A DNA stretch of 64,000 bases from Hansfordia pulvinata (Eukaryota > Ascomycota > Sordariomycetes > Xylariales): NCBI GenBank assembly GCA_006538405.1, contig BJKQ01000006.1, forward strand, positions 2,627,001-2,691,000, written 5' to 3'. Both the position numbers and the translations under genes were made by a program. Below the pieces are notes generated by a model that was not told where the DNA came from, ran no database searches, and saw only the letters and a list, made by a program, of their open reading frames with translations. Shown here one piece after another: positions 34,806 through 46,791 of this stretch; the first letter of the stretch is position 1; each line of letters starts with the position of its first letter.

Positions 34806-37800
34806 ATGTCGGCATTTGGAAGCTTCGGCAATCCCGGCGGCGCTGCCTCCAACGCCAATTCTGGCCCAGATCTCGAGCTCGTCCAGACGGAGCGCCTCGG
34901 CTTCACCAGCCTCGCAGCCGACGCTCGCGTCCGTCTCACCTCGCCGTGGTCGCCTCGCCCAGATTCCACAGCCTCTCTTCTCTCAATAGCATCCAAAAAA
35001 GGCCTCGTCGCGGCTGCCGGGCCCGACGCTGTCTCGATCGCCACCACCGACTCGGTCCGCAAGGCCTTCGCCCAACCTGCAGAAGGCGACAGCCCCGTTC
35101 GCTCCATGAACCCCGAGCTCAAGCTCCCTCTGCCCATCCGGATATGCCAGCTCACTTTCACTAGCGATGAGGACTACCTCATCATGTCCGCCGAGCAAGG
35201 CGGTGGCTTGGCTGTTCACGAGGTGCAGGCCCTTATGCAGGGCTCAACCCAGCCCGCTTTCCAGATCCCCACCAACAACGAGTCGGTTCGCGCGCTTGCT
35301 CCCAACCCAAGCTCCGAAAAGGCAGAGCTCTGCGCCGTCGTGACCAGCCAGGGCAAGCTGCTCATGGCCAACATGAAAGAACGCAACTTTGCTCCGGGCG
35401 GTAACGGTCAGGTCCTCCGAGAGCAGGTCAGCTGTGTCTCTTGGAGTAACAGGGGCAAGCAGCTGGTTGCGGGTCTGGGAGACGGAACCGTCGTCCAGAT
35501 GACTCCAGAAGGCGTCACCAAGGCCGAAATTCCCCGACCCCCGGGCTTGGGAGACTCTTTCTTTGGTGAGCACAACCCCTATTGCACTCAACTATGTCGG
35601 TCATGTTCCGTGATTGTCTAACAGCTACCTAGTCGAGATGCTGTCCTGGCTTGAAAACGACCTCTTTTTCGTTGTCTACGTATCCACGTCCCAAGGCCTC
35701 GAGACTACATGCCACTTAATCACGCGATCCAAGGACGGCGCCTTTACCTTCCAGAAACTCAACGATCCAGTGGATCCATTCGGCAGTGACAGAACGCCGC
35801 ACTACACCGCCGTGCGACTGAGAGACTTCCCTCCCAATCTGCAAGACCTGTTGGTGTTCTCGTCTACGGCTATTTCGGACATTGGAATCGTCTCTCGGTC
35901 CAAGAACCCCCTCACTTCAGACATCTCGGCAGAAAAAGCGGGCAAGGTATCTGGCGTGTTCACCAACACGGAAATTGCAGATGACTCGAGAAGAGCTATT
36001 CTTCCTATGGGAGAGGATACCGAGGACCGCATACCCATCGGCACCGCGCTTGACTTGTCGAGCAAGGACAATGTCTACCGCCCAATCCCGTCAGATGAGA
36101 CCGATCAGTCCCCCGGTCCTCTCCCAGGCTACTGGGTCCTGAACGAAGAAGGCGTGCTCTGCGCATGGTGGGTTGTCTACGACGAGTCGATCCGCGGCGG
36201 CACCACATACCCTGGGCTGGTCGCCGCTGAGTCGAACACGGCAGCGTCCTCTGCGCCAGCTGCGCCAGCTGCGCCAGCGGCCCAGCCCACCAATCCCGGC
36301 CCCTTTGGAAACGCTGGCGGCTCAGCGTTCGGCGCATCTTCGACCCCCGCGGCGGCGCCCGCATTCGGATCTTCTACGGCCCTCGGGGCCAAGCCTTCGC
36401 CTTGGGGAACCCAGGGTTCTTCCACGACTTCTTCCACGACAGGGGGGGCCACTTTTGGGTCCAGCACCTTTGGCAGTGCACCTGCTCGTCCCGCCCCGGC
36501 CTTCGGGCAGTCTGCCTTTGGGCAATCCTCGTTCGGTCAACCCAGCACTCTTGGGGCCAAGTCCTCACCTTGGGCTACGAATGCTTCGTCTACAGGAGGA
36601 GCTTCACCTTTCGGCCAGGTAGCCAACAGCACGGGTCAGACTGGTGGCGCTTTCGGCTCTGGAGGCACATTTGGATCCAGCGCCGGAGGCAGCGGGGGTG
36701 GTTTCGCCAGCTTTTCCAATAAGGGAGGGTTCGGACAGGTGGCTTCGAATACTAACAAGGAGGGGGCCAGTATATTCGCTTCCGCCAAGACTTCGGCCCC
36801 TGAGGTCTCTATGGACGCCGAGACGTCTTTCCCCCCTCCGGCAAAAACAGAAGGTTCTTCCGCCTTTGGCTCTCAACCTTTCAAGCTCCAGTCCAGCTTC
36901 CAGAGAGACCCCAATGCCACCGACGATAACACAGACGCGAAACCTACGCCCAGCCTATTTGGGTCCACCTTCGGGTCTGCCTTGGGCGAAGCGGCCAAAA
37001 CGGCGGCCCCCAGTCCCTTTGCGCCCAAGACAGACGAAGCGCCCAAGACGCAGACGCCGAATCCGTTTGCCGCCCCAAAGCCAGCAGAAACACCAGCTGA
37101 GCAAAAGCCGAATCCATTCGCGGCGCCGAAGCCAGCAGAAACCCCAAACCCTTTCGCGGCAAAGCCCTCAGATACACCACCCTCGCAGAAGCCGAACCCG
37201 TTTGCGTCTCCCAAGCCGTCAGAGACACCGGCGTCACAGAAGCCAAACCCATTCGCTTCCCCAAAGCCAGCGGAGACCCCGGCGTCGCCGAAGCCGAACC
37301 CCTTCGCTTCGCCAAAGCCCGACGAGACCCCCAAGGCACAGGCACCAAACCCGTTCGCGTCTGCTTTTGCGAAACCCGAAGATAAAGCAACGACCCCCCA
37401 GAAGAGCCCCTTCGCCAAGGCCGGGGACACGCAGTCACCGGCCAAGAGCTTGTTCGCCCCCGCCAGCACGCAGGAATCGGAATCCACGACGCCCACTACT
37501 ACGCCAGCGCCATCACGTTTCCTAAGCTCGGGACTCTCCAGTACGCCAGGGACCAGTATCTTCGGCTCTGCAAAGCCTGCGGGAGGGCTTTTCGGGTCGA
37601 AAACGCCTAAGGCTGCGCCTCCGGAAGCCGAAGCGGCGACACCAGAAAACAAAGGGACGGACGTGCCACTCCCCCCCGAGTCTACAAGTAAGGACACCTA
37701 TCCACTGGGCGAGTCATCATCCTCATCAGCCACTACTGCAGATCTGCCGGAGAACAACCCACCAAGGGCCGACTCGCCGCCCACCGTCGTCGAAGACGCG

Positions 37801-39689
37801 CCGCTTCCGCCTGACCCAACCTCCAGCAAGAACAAAAAGTTCTATCAACGCTCGCCCGAGGCTCCCACGCCGGCCGACCCACCGCTGCCGCCTGACCCCG
37901 CCAAGCACAAGGAGCTTTACAGCGTCCCACTGCCGCCTCTTCCGGGCCCAACTAATGGCTCGAAGCCGGTCGAGAAGCCCCAAAAGGCCGCCGAGCAACC
38001 CAAGAAGGCAGCCGAGCAGCCCAAGAAGATCTCTTCGTTGTTCTCCAACCCCGCGCCCAAACCTGCTGGCTCGCTATTTGTCTTCCCGTCCAACCCACCG
38101 CCGGTGTCTGACAGCGAGGAAGACGAAGATGACTGGGAGGACCAGGAGACAGGAGAGGGAAGCGAAGGTAGTGGCGTCGATGTGGCCAAAGATCTCAGCC
38201 CTCCAGGTTCTCAGAGCAAGACACCGGTCTTCTCCCCGGAAAGCTCTTTTGGTGGTCCGGGCGCCAGCAAGCCTTCGTTGTCGCTTGCAGACCCTGGAAG
38301 ACGGACACTGTTCGGCGAAGTCAGCCGCAACGCACCTGCTCTGCCCCAGCCCAATATTGTGAGTCCGCGGTCCCCAAGCCCCGTCAGGGGGGCGGTCCCG
38401 TCAAGGCTGGCTGGAGGCGAGCACCGTTCTTTCAGCACCCCCGCCATGGCGTCCCAGCTATTGGGGCAGTCCAAGCCTCAGCCTTCGTTGCAATCTTCTA
38501 TTGTCGGCAAAGCCCAGACCCCTATCGAGGAGCACATCATGGAACAACGCCGCAAGGTTGAGGCCCAGAAGAAAGATGAAGAGTCACGCTTGTTGGTTGA
38601 TGAGGAAGATGATGCGATACAGCGGATCCTCGACTCGGCGATCCAGCCCTCCCTGAAACTGGACGAGTTCATCGCCCACTCTCGCGTAGTCGATGCTGCG
38701 GGCGATAGCATCCCGGAACAAGTTGAGGCGGTGTATCGGGATATTAACACTATGATCGATACTCTTGGTCTCAACTCCCGCTCCATGAAAGCCTTCGTAC
38801 AGGGACAGGGAAGTCTGACTTCTCACGCGGGCAGCGCTCTAAAGAAGACCTTGCCTCGGCCGAAGGCTGGACTCTGGCTGAGATCCAGGGGCTCTCTCGC
38901 ATCATTGAGGACGACCTTGGGCAGGCGCTCGAGGATGCCAAGGTGAAGAACGTGGAGGGCAAGCTGGCCGAGTGCTCGGAACTGCAGCGCGAGCTCGTCC
39001 GCGAGCGGAACAAGCAAGCAGATCTTAAGAAGATGATTGCGACACGCGCCGACCCGGATCAGGCCATGGCCAACCGCGCACTCCCACTGAGCGCTGAGCA
39101 AGCGGCCCAGCAGAACGACCTGCGACGGGAATTTGCCAAGTTCACGAGGCAGCTGGCCGAGGTGGAGGAGAGCCTGACGCTGCTCAAGGCCAAGATTGTC
39201 TCGAACAGCAACGCCCACGGCAAGCCCGGTGGCCAGCCGACCCCGACCATCGAGGCCGTGGTACGGACCATCACCAAGATGACGGGCATGGTGGAGAAGC
39301 GGTCGGGCGACATTGACGTCCTGGAGAACCAGATGCGCAAGCTGCGGATGAACTCGTCGACGCCGGGCCCACGGTCCCGCGAAGGGTCGCCTTTCGCCAC
39401 TCCCAGTAAGAGCAACAGGAACTCGGTCGCCATCTTCTCACCGGAGAGGTCGATGCGCGAGAGCACGCCGTCACGCAACAGCGTGATGCGCCACTCGCTG
39501 AGCAACTCGCTCGGCGGGGCCGCCGCCGGGTTTCCCCGGACGCCGCCGCGCAAGAAGATCAGCGGGTTCGGCGACGTGGAGAAGGAGGCCGTCAAGGAGA
39601 AGCGCCAGCGACGCGCCGCGGTGCTGGGGAAGCTGCGCGACAGCCTGCAGAAGAAGGGGCCCAGCGTTTGGACAGTGGACGACAATTGA
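34806..39689 (+). CDS. NUP159: Nucleoporin Nup159/NUP214-type, cytoplasmic-face FG nucleoporin
   Basis: Nup159 anchors the mRNA-export helicase Dbp5 on the cytoplasmic side of the nuclear pore. Exons 34806-35565 and 35633-39689, 67-nt intron in phase. Residues 1 to about 460 form the N-terminal beta-propeller (ELVQTERLGFTSLAADARVRL, DEDYLIMSAEQGGGLAVHEV, QLVAGLGDGTVVQMTPEG, GYWVLNEEGVLCAWW). Then come FG repeats (SAFG, TFGS, QSSFGQ) around 36300-36770, a run of NPFA-x-PKP repeats (37050-37370), an acidic segment (DSEEDEDDWEDQE), and a C-terminal coiled coil (VEGKLAECSELQRELVRERNK onwards) that normally binds the Nup82 complex. The frame breaks at GGG 38808-38810. One added G continues QGKSDFSRGQRSKEDLASAEG and restores about 1605 aa. 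Without it the coiled coil would be lost. Confidence 0.93.
37050..37370 (+). repeat. In-frame NPFA(A/S)PKP repeats inside NUP159
   Basis: Seven NPFA units, most spaced 17-18 codons apart, with the form NPFA-(A/S)-PKP-(A/S/D)-ET-P. The DNA copies are 75-90% alike by eye, suggesting recent tandem expansion or homogenisation. Possible protein-binding repeats (NPF-type) as well as pore-barrier sequence. Confidence 0.85.
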
Positions 39690-41769
39690 AAGGACCAGGC
39701 CACGCCAACCACGGCCGGGGATGGGCTGTGTGAATGCGGGGCAGAACATGAGACCGGGTTGACGAAGGTCGTGTAAAAGAATAATTCGACGACAGGGATT
39801 GCGTTTATATGTAGCAACACGACAGAGAATGAGTCTGCAGAGAATTAACAAACCCAACGTGAACGCCCGACTGACAGCCGCGTGTGTTCATCGCGTTACG
39901 GGCTCGGCCCCTTTCCTCATCTTTACGTGCCACAATCCCCCAACCCGCCCATAGTTTTTTTTGTCTTTGTCATGTGGGCAGGTAGGTAGAATGCTTTAGC
40001 ATGCATTTCAGGTTGTGTCTGCAGCATGTTGTTTTCTTCTTCCTCTTCCTTTCAGAAGCAATCGAAAGCAGACGCTTCCCTGCGATGCATCAACCACCCC
40101 CGGTGGTGACTGACACGTCCAGCTGCGTTCCTGATCAAGGAGCTTTCACAACTCCCGCAGTTGCTCCTTTCATGATGATGCCACGTCATGCCGCCTCTGA
40201 GGCTCCCCCCCTTTCGGACGAGGCCCAGGAAGCGGAGTCGACATTGTGTCCTAGGAATCGCCTGCCGACACCACCCATTCTGAATACATAAATGGGAGTT
40301 CCGATTTCACTTCACTTTCAGCTTCAAAGAGCCACACCCCCCCGGAGTTTCGAGGCGTCGAAGAATTCCCGTCTTTAGAGGGCGTCGTGCGAGTATAGGT
40401 GCCCCTTTGGTCATCGAAGAAGAAACCGAGGGTAAACTCGGTCAGGAATGTCTTGTGAATGCTGGATGGCGGCCTGCATTGCACTAGTCCCTCAGGCCAT
40501 TGATGGTTTTCTCGGGCTCGATGCCGGAGATGCGCAGGCTCGTGATGAGTTCTCAGGACACGGGATTCGTAGTAGCTGGGGCGGTGCTGACATGGCTACT
40601 CATGGTATCGGCGAAGATAAGCTCGTAGGCTTGGTTCCTTGACACCAGTGTTGGCTGGTGGTAATAAGTTGGTCAACGACCCGAGAAGAAGGGTTGACTT
40701 TGGGGCCACAGTGGCAGGGCCTTGCTTGTAGGGTCGCGAGGCTGTTAGACGCGCGGGTGCCGTACGGGCTGGATGGGACATCAGGCAGGCTGCGACTTCC
40801 CTCTTGCCAGCCTGATCTCGTGCTTAGGTAATGATACCTCCCGAGGTTGTCCCAGGGCACCTGCCTTAGGTACGCGTAACTTACACCCGCGTGAGGTACC
40901 TAACCCGCGGGCATTAGGTCATTGATCTTAGGCAAGGTACCAGCATCTCAGTGGTAATCACCTGCACGGGCGGCGGGAGTTCAACCTACATCCATGTATT
41001 TCAGGTAGTTTGGAAGTACGAGTACCCTACATCATTCAAGCCACTCCATGCCACAATGGATGTATGGCGGCAGGCTGAGCGTCAGGCTGAGCGTCAGGCT
41101 GAGCAGCAGCCGTTTCCCCCCTCATCCCCTCCCACTCCATCGTTCGCCCTCTCTATTCTGTCTCTTCACGGTAACTTGAACCTTGAAGAAGCGCGAGAGC
41201 CCATGCATGCAACCTCATACATACCCGACCTCCCTATAAAAGGTTAGGTAGGCCCACGACCCAACCCCGGTGATCATCACGCTCACCTGTCCAGGTGAGC
41301 TGCTACTTGCTCTAAGACAGCCTTGTCCCAGGGGACGGAATATGGGGAGGCTCGTCCTTTCACGGCGTCTCACACGCTTCACAAGTACGTCAAATGAACT
41401 ACCGAGATGATCTCTGGGGCTTGTTTTCTTTTTGTGCAGGATTTCTAGTCGGATGCTGGGTATTTGAAACTAGATTATAACCACCACCAAGGATCACCAA
41501 AAACAGAGCGAGACGAGGAAGGTAGCCATCTCGCAGGCCGGGAGAGTCATCCGAGGCCCCGCCGCAAGTTGAAGCAGGCAGGTTTGGACTCCGCGCAGAA
41601 GCCCCGCGTAACGCGCAAGTGAACGATAGAGCGTCCCAGACACACTTGTTTCCGCAACCTCACATTGACCGCGAAATTGACGTTTTGTCTTGAGAGGAGG
41701 GTTAAACCCGGAACCCCCCCCCTGCTTCGTTGCTGCTGTCCTCGTCCCAGTCTAGAATATCGAAACCCT
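39690..41769. other. Convergent intergenic region, no supported gene
   Basis: Lies between the NUP159 and dynein intermediate chain stops. Short ORFs include minus 40251-40484 (77 codons, reasonably protein-like composition, no homologue recognised) and plus 40001-40291. Contains a 12-mer tandem repeat and a GTACGAGTAC word at about 41018. Confidence 0.55.
41071..41104. repeat. 12-mer tandem repeat CAGGCTGAGCGT (nearly three copies)
   Basis: Two exact copies and a partial third, in intergenic DNA. Confidence 0.9.
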
Positions 41770-44066
41770 TCACACCGACCCAGCGGTGCCACCTCCCACA
41801 GCCTCCAGGCGGACAACAAGCTTCTTCACAGCAGACCACTCATCGGCGCGCACGCCTTCCTTGCCGCCAAGGTCTGGACCAACCTCGAAAACACTCACGA
41901 GGCCGTCAATACCGCCGGTGGCAAGATACCTGCCCTCAGAAGGCTCCCATGCGACCTTGTTGAGGCTGCGAAGGAACTTGACACCGCCAAGGCCGTCCTT
42001 GTCGAGCGGCGTCGGGCTGATGCGAGCTACGGGAATCTCCGTCTCAACCCCTATGTCCCACAGTTCGAGCCACCCCGCCCCATCGACCAGGGCGAAGACA
42101 CCGGGCCGCACAGGCGACCACGCAGCGTCGTAAACCACGTCCTCTCGAACAAATTCTGTGAGTGGCGTGATGGCTGCGCCTCCAGGCCCGCTGGCACCAC
42201 CCGCCTTGTCGAATCCAGTGCCGCCGCCTGCCCCGACCCCACCCCCAGAGCCCGCAGACCCGGCAGCTCCGCTGGCCCCACTGCCGGCCATGATACTAGA
42301 AGCGGTTGCAGCTGGGGCGCGCACCTTCCACAGCTTCACGGACCAGTCGAGCGAGGACGACAGAACCAGGTCTCCAAGGTCAACAGGCCCGCGAGCCGGA
42401 TGGAAGGCAACACTCATGACAGGTGCGGCGTGGCCACGATAGGATATGCGGGCGTCAACACCAGCCTTGGCACCGGCGCGGTCGTAGCGATGACAGGGGT
42501 AGATATGGCCCTCTTCGGAGGCCAGCAGAAAATAGGTGGGGTCTGATTCGGGGAAAGCCATGGCCGTGGGCGCCAGGTCTTCGAATTTGTTGGGCGGCGG
42601 GACCGTCAGCGTGAGGGCCTCCTGAGGCTGGGAGAGCATGTCAACGCTCCAGACGCACAGGGCCCCATCAGTCGACACAGACACAATGTTGTTGGCGTTC
42701 TGGGTGCCGACAATATCGACAGCATAGACAGGATGAGAGTGACCAGAGCCAGTAAGGGGTGTTTTCTGCACAGGAGCAGCCGATTTGGTCCGCATATCCC
42801 AGAGCAGAACCTGACCGGAATATGTGCCGCCGATAATGAGATTAGGGTGAAAGGGGGAGAATCGGGCAGTCAAGATATCGGACTGCGCGTGAAAGACGAA
42901 CTCGGGGCGGTCTTGGGATCTGCGGTTCCAGACCAGGACGACGCCATCCGGCTCGTGGGGCGCGGTCGGGTTCTTTGTGTACGAAGCCAGCAGCAACTCG
43001 GGGTTCTTCGGACTGAAGTCAATGCTGCTCACCATACGCTTGCGCGACCAGCGATCATCGTAGAACTGGAGCGTTTCTTTTACACGGCGACGGCCGCGCC
43101 CTCCTGTGTTGCCGGCTTGGTCGTCGTCTTCGTCTAGGTCGTGCGCCTGCAGCGAGTAGTCGGTCAGGATATCGTAATCGTTGCTAATGTCAAGGGCGCG
43201 CTCGATGACCTTCGTGGAGCGCTCCACAAAGTCGACGAATTCGTCAGAGCCCGTCAGAGCCGTCAGCTCCTCGTTGGTCAGGGCGCGAGAAGGAAAGTTG
43301 GCAGTGGCGGCGGTCGAGCCGAGGGCCCCGGATCCCGCGGGTCCATCCGTCACGAGATCACGCGCGGCCATGAGCTCCTCCTCGATTTCGCTTCTCAGTT
43401 TCTGGCGCAGCTCCTCCTCGCGGTCTCGCTCGCGGCGGCTGGCGCGCTTGGGGGTCCCCGTCACGCCGGGGAGCTCGTCGTCATCCTCACCGGCAGGTGC
43501 ATCTTCGGGGGCCGAGTGGCGGCCTGGGGGTTGCGGGGACCATTCTTCGTTTGTTTGGACGCCCTTGCTGTACGAATAGACCTCCTTGACGGGGGACGGA
43601 GGGCACTCGAAGACGGTGGCGACGGCAACGGTGGTGAGTTCGAGAGGTCGGGAAGGGGTCTGGGGGCGTTGGCGCCGGACTGGTCGTGGGACTGTGAGGC
43701 TGCGGCCTCGGAGTTCTCGCCGCTGAGATCGCCAGCGCTGAGGATGCTGTTGGGGCGGCTATCGCGGTGTGCGGGGGAGGCGGGGCCGGTTGAGACAGGC
43801 CTGCTCTCGCCGACAAGACTGTTGATGAGGGATTCGATCTCCTTGCGGTTGTCGCCACGGGTTGCCGAGGGCGCGATGAGCTGGGCGGAGAGTCAGCTCT
43901 GGCGCGCCGCTCAGGGCGCAAAGATGATGGAGCGACCTACCTCTGCTGGGCCGCCGACACTGGTCCTAACACTGGGTCCGGCAGTGGCCCTGAGTTCTCT
44001 CTGGCGCTTGAGCTCGGCAAGCTTTGCCTTCTTGGCGAGGATCTCCTCGCGGCGCTGTTGCTGCAT
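41770..44066 (-). CDS. Cytoplasmic dynein intermediate chain (WD40)
   Basis: Scaffold subunit of cytoplasmic dynein linking heavy chains, light chains and dynactin/NudE. Exons 44066-43941 and 43880-41770, 60-nt intron, phase 0. The N terminus QQQRREEILAKKAKLAELKRQR is the conserved single alpha-helix that binds p150Glued/NudE. It is followed by RKEIESLINSLVG, a disordered Ser/Pro region, and YSYSKGVQTNEEW, whose KGVQT fits an LC8 light-chain motif. From about residue 300 are WD40 repeats (MVSSIDFSPKNPELLLASY, LTARFSPFHPNLIIGGTYSG, HPVYAVDIVG, PVMSVAFHPA...LVLSSSLDWSVKLW, RYLATGGIDGLVSVFEVG), with a long Gly/Ala-rich insert between two late repeats. The frame breaks at the G5/C5 run 43662-43666. 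One more base gives NAPQTPSRPLELTTVAVAT and a 745-aa protein. Confidence 0.95.
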
Positions 44067-45321
44067 GGGGGCGGCAGGGAGCAAGTCCCAGTCGGCCTTT
44101 GGGGGTAACCGGTTGCGAGGAGGCGGTGGTGGAAGCCGGTGAGGGTGACAGTGATGGTGAAATCAGCGCCCACAGCGACCCATTCCGGGTCTTTGGGTGA
44201 GCGGCAGTAGGCGGGCGGCGCAAATGGCGGCAAAGGGGGCGTGTCGGCGTGGCGGTGGTGTAAGAAGGGCGTGTTTGAGCGGGCGAGGCTTGACTTGTCC
44301 GGGGTTTAATGATGAGAGGTACAGCTCCAGCTAAAGAGGTACGGGGTCGAGGTGGCAGTGGTACGCGTGGGCGAGGCAGATGAGGCAAGTCGTTGGGCTG
44401 TTGACGGCGTTTGTCTCGTCGTGATACGAGTACTTGTGGAATGGACTGGTGCAAGCCAAGTCGAAGTCCCCTTTGCATGTGCAAGTATGCAATACCTGCC
44501 TGTACACGATCTGGATGCTGGCGTGCATGTGCTTTGACTGTCCACACCAAGTACGGTCACATCAGCGGTGCCCTGAATGCGTTGCTGCTTCCGCACGCGC
44601 GACTGCCCGTCTGGTGCTGGCTTCCAGGTTAGGTATCGGCGTATCCGTGTTGGAGCTCGGCCCCTGACAGGCAAGTATCGCAGTACCTGCCGTGCCTTTT
44701 TGACTGTTGCAGCAGCCAGCCTCGGGCAAGGGGAGATTCAGCCATGATGAGTTAGGTAAGTATCCGTTCTGCCAAAATACCTGGATCGATACATTACTCA
44801 CCTCTCGGACTGCAGCGGCGAACTTCAATGTCTGCAGGTGCAGCCCTGGTGTCTCGAAGATACCCGACCAGTGCGCTCTTATTCGCGGAACGCAGATGTA
44901 CCTTGCAGGGTACCTAAAGCCCCAGCCAGAGCCCCCTAGGGCTGCAGGTACCCAGCCGCCAATGCTCGTACCTGTAGTCAGCCTGGGGTCGCCGGGCTGT
45001 GGCGTCGGCCCGGCGTGGCTCAGAAAAATATGCGAAATTTCCCGGCTCCCATCGACCCAGTGCTGGTGCTGCTGGTGCTGGTGCTGCCGCTGCCGCTGCC
45101 GCTGTTGTCGCTACCGCTGCCGCTGCCGCCGCCGCCGTCGTCTGATCTTATCACGCATCCATCTTCAACCTCCCCGTCGTCACTCTTCCGCCTCGCCCAT
45201 TCCCATCGCCCGCACTCTCTCCCCGTCGCCCCCATTTGACGACTGCCCGGATCAAAGGCCAATTGGCTCGCCAACCCAACCCGACACCAGTCCAACAGCA
45301 CCAATCGCTGCATCCGCCGCC
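44067..45321. other. Divergent promoter region, dynein intermediate chain / ATP synthase subunit e
   Basis: No supported gene. Contains an ATACGAGTACTTG word at about 44427 and a CTG/CCG trinucleotide tract near the ATP synthase gene. Confidence 0.6.
45058..45137. repeat. (CTG/CCG)n imperfect trinucleotide tract
   Basis: About 75 nt of alternating GCTGGT, GCTGCC and GCCGCC triplets 190-260 nt upstream of the subunit e start codon, probably in promoter or 5' UTR. Confidence 0.85.
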
Positions 45322-45813
45322 ATGTCTGCCTCTCAGGGTGTCAACGTCCGTACCCTCGCCTCCTACGTACGCACTGCCTTCAACCCGCTGACTCCATGCC
45401 CTCTATTCAGGTCCTCCGCTACTCGGCCCTCGCCTTTGGCGTCTTCTACGGCTTCTCCCACCAGCGCTCCATCAACTCTGCGCAGAAGGCCGCCCATGAC
45501 CAGCACGAGTACCAGCACAAGCAGCAATTAATAGAGAAGGCCCGCGCCGAGTACGCCCGGTCCAAGCAGCCCGCTGGCACTGCGCCAAAGGGTGGCCGTA
45601 CGTCCTGACCCCGTCCCTCGCCCTTCCCTCTGATTCCTCTGCTTCCTCACCCACGCCCGGGCTGTCTGCCCGTCGCAACCCCCCCAAAATTCGCGCCCGC
45701 TGCCCACCCGTGCCAAGCTGACCTATAAATTCCCATCAGTCACCCAGGACCCCATGGACCCCAAGTTCGACCTCGAGGCCTTCTTCAACTCCCTCATGGA
45801 GCAGAAGGCGTAA
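45322..45813 (+). CDS. ATP21: Mitochondrial F1Fo ATP synthase subunit e
   Basis: Small inner-membrane subunit (Tim11/Atp21) needed for ATP synthase dimerisation and crista shape. Three exons: 45322-45366, 45411-45597, 45740-45813; introns of 44 and 142 nt, in phase, 101 aa. The N-terminal half, MSASQGVNVRTLASYVLRYSALAFGVFYGFSHQRSI, contains the single membrane segment with a GxxxG-like GVFYGFSH face. A charged helix follows (QHEYQHKQQLIEKARAEYARSK), and the C-terminal exon ends DPMDPKFDLEAFFNSLMEQKA, conserved in filamentous fungi. The short first exon was chosen because it restores the family N terminus. It is divergent with the dynein gene and convergent with the HHE gene. Confidence 0.92.
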
Positions 45814-46791
45814 TCTAGAGATGTTGGATCCATCCACGGAAACGGGAGCGTAATGCGACGAGATGCCACAGCGGGCGGCTACGAAACTATAGACTCGGGT
45901 CCGGGAAAGAGCAGTGGAGACCACAAGGGGTGCTGTGAGGGTTGCTGCGCTCGATTTGATCATGGGTGTTGCTTTGTGCAAGCAGCATCTGCAGCCTGCA
46001 CGTTGTCTGCATCCATCTGCTGGCACCAGCTCACCCACTAAGAAATCAAGTGCCCTCACTCCGACAAGACTGGCACCCCCTCCTGAAAAACACAAAAGAT
46101 TCGTCTCATAGATTTTCCCCCTACGATTTTCTTTGTCTTCCCATGCCAATGTGTACATGTGTACAATATCCAAGAATCAAAACAGCAAAAGAAACATTTT
46201 GGTTACTGGTGGGACACGTGAGCATCTTACCTTACAGGCACCTGCCTGCTTCGGTTCATAAGTGACTTTTGAGTTCGTACATCAACACCAGATCATGGTG
46301 CCTACCTGCCTTCATGATGGCTTCTGTTTCAGCATGAGCTAGGTGGTAAGTTACATACTTATAACTCTTGAGTCTTGATATATTGTACATGTTCCGTCTT
46401 GTGTCAAGCAGGTGCCATGTGCTACTAAGTGGCCACAGTGGCTTGTGGCACACCAGGCCATGTTATGAAACCACAGCATTAACATGATTGCTGTGAGGTC
46501 TACAAACGAGATATTCATCCTGTATAGGTTGTCGACTGCTCGATATACTTGACGCATCCTCTTGCTTATATTATATTATTTAATGCAATGAATGAATCGA
46601 CTTAGCGGCTACAATGGCTGTTGTCAGTGAAAGCCTCTAGACTTTGCGTGATCCGCCTTCGAGGTTATAACCGCCCTGCCGTCTCGCTCGTCCAGCTCAG
46701 CCATCTGCAAACCTGCTCAACTCAACGTGTGGCCCACGCAACAAAAGGAGAATAAAGGTGGGAAGAGAAAACCTCCCGCTGCCGGGGCCTG
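45814..46791. other. Convergent intergenic region, no supported gene
   Basis: Moderately AT-rich 3' flanks of the ATP synthase subunit e and HHE genes. No conserved ORF or RNA gene was recognised. Confidence 0.6.

Noticed and set aside
40251..40484. 77-codon minus-strand ORF with protein-like composition
   Set aside because: Too short and unsupported; no family, no intron, no neighbour context.
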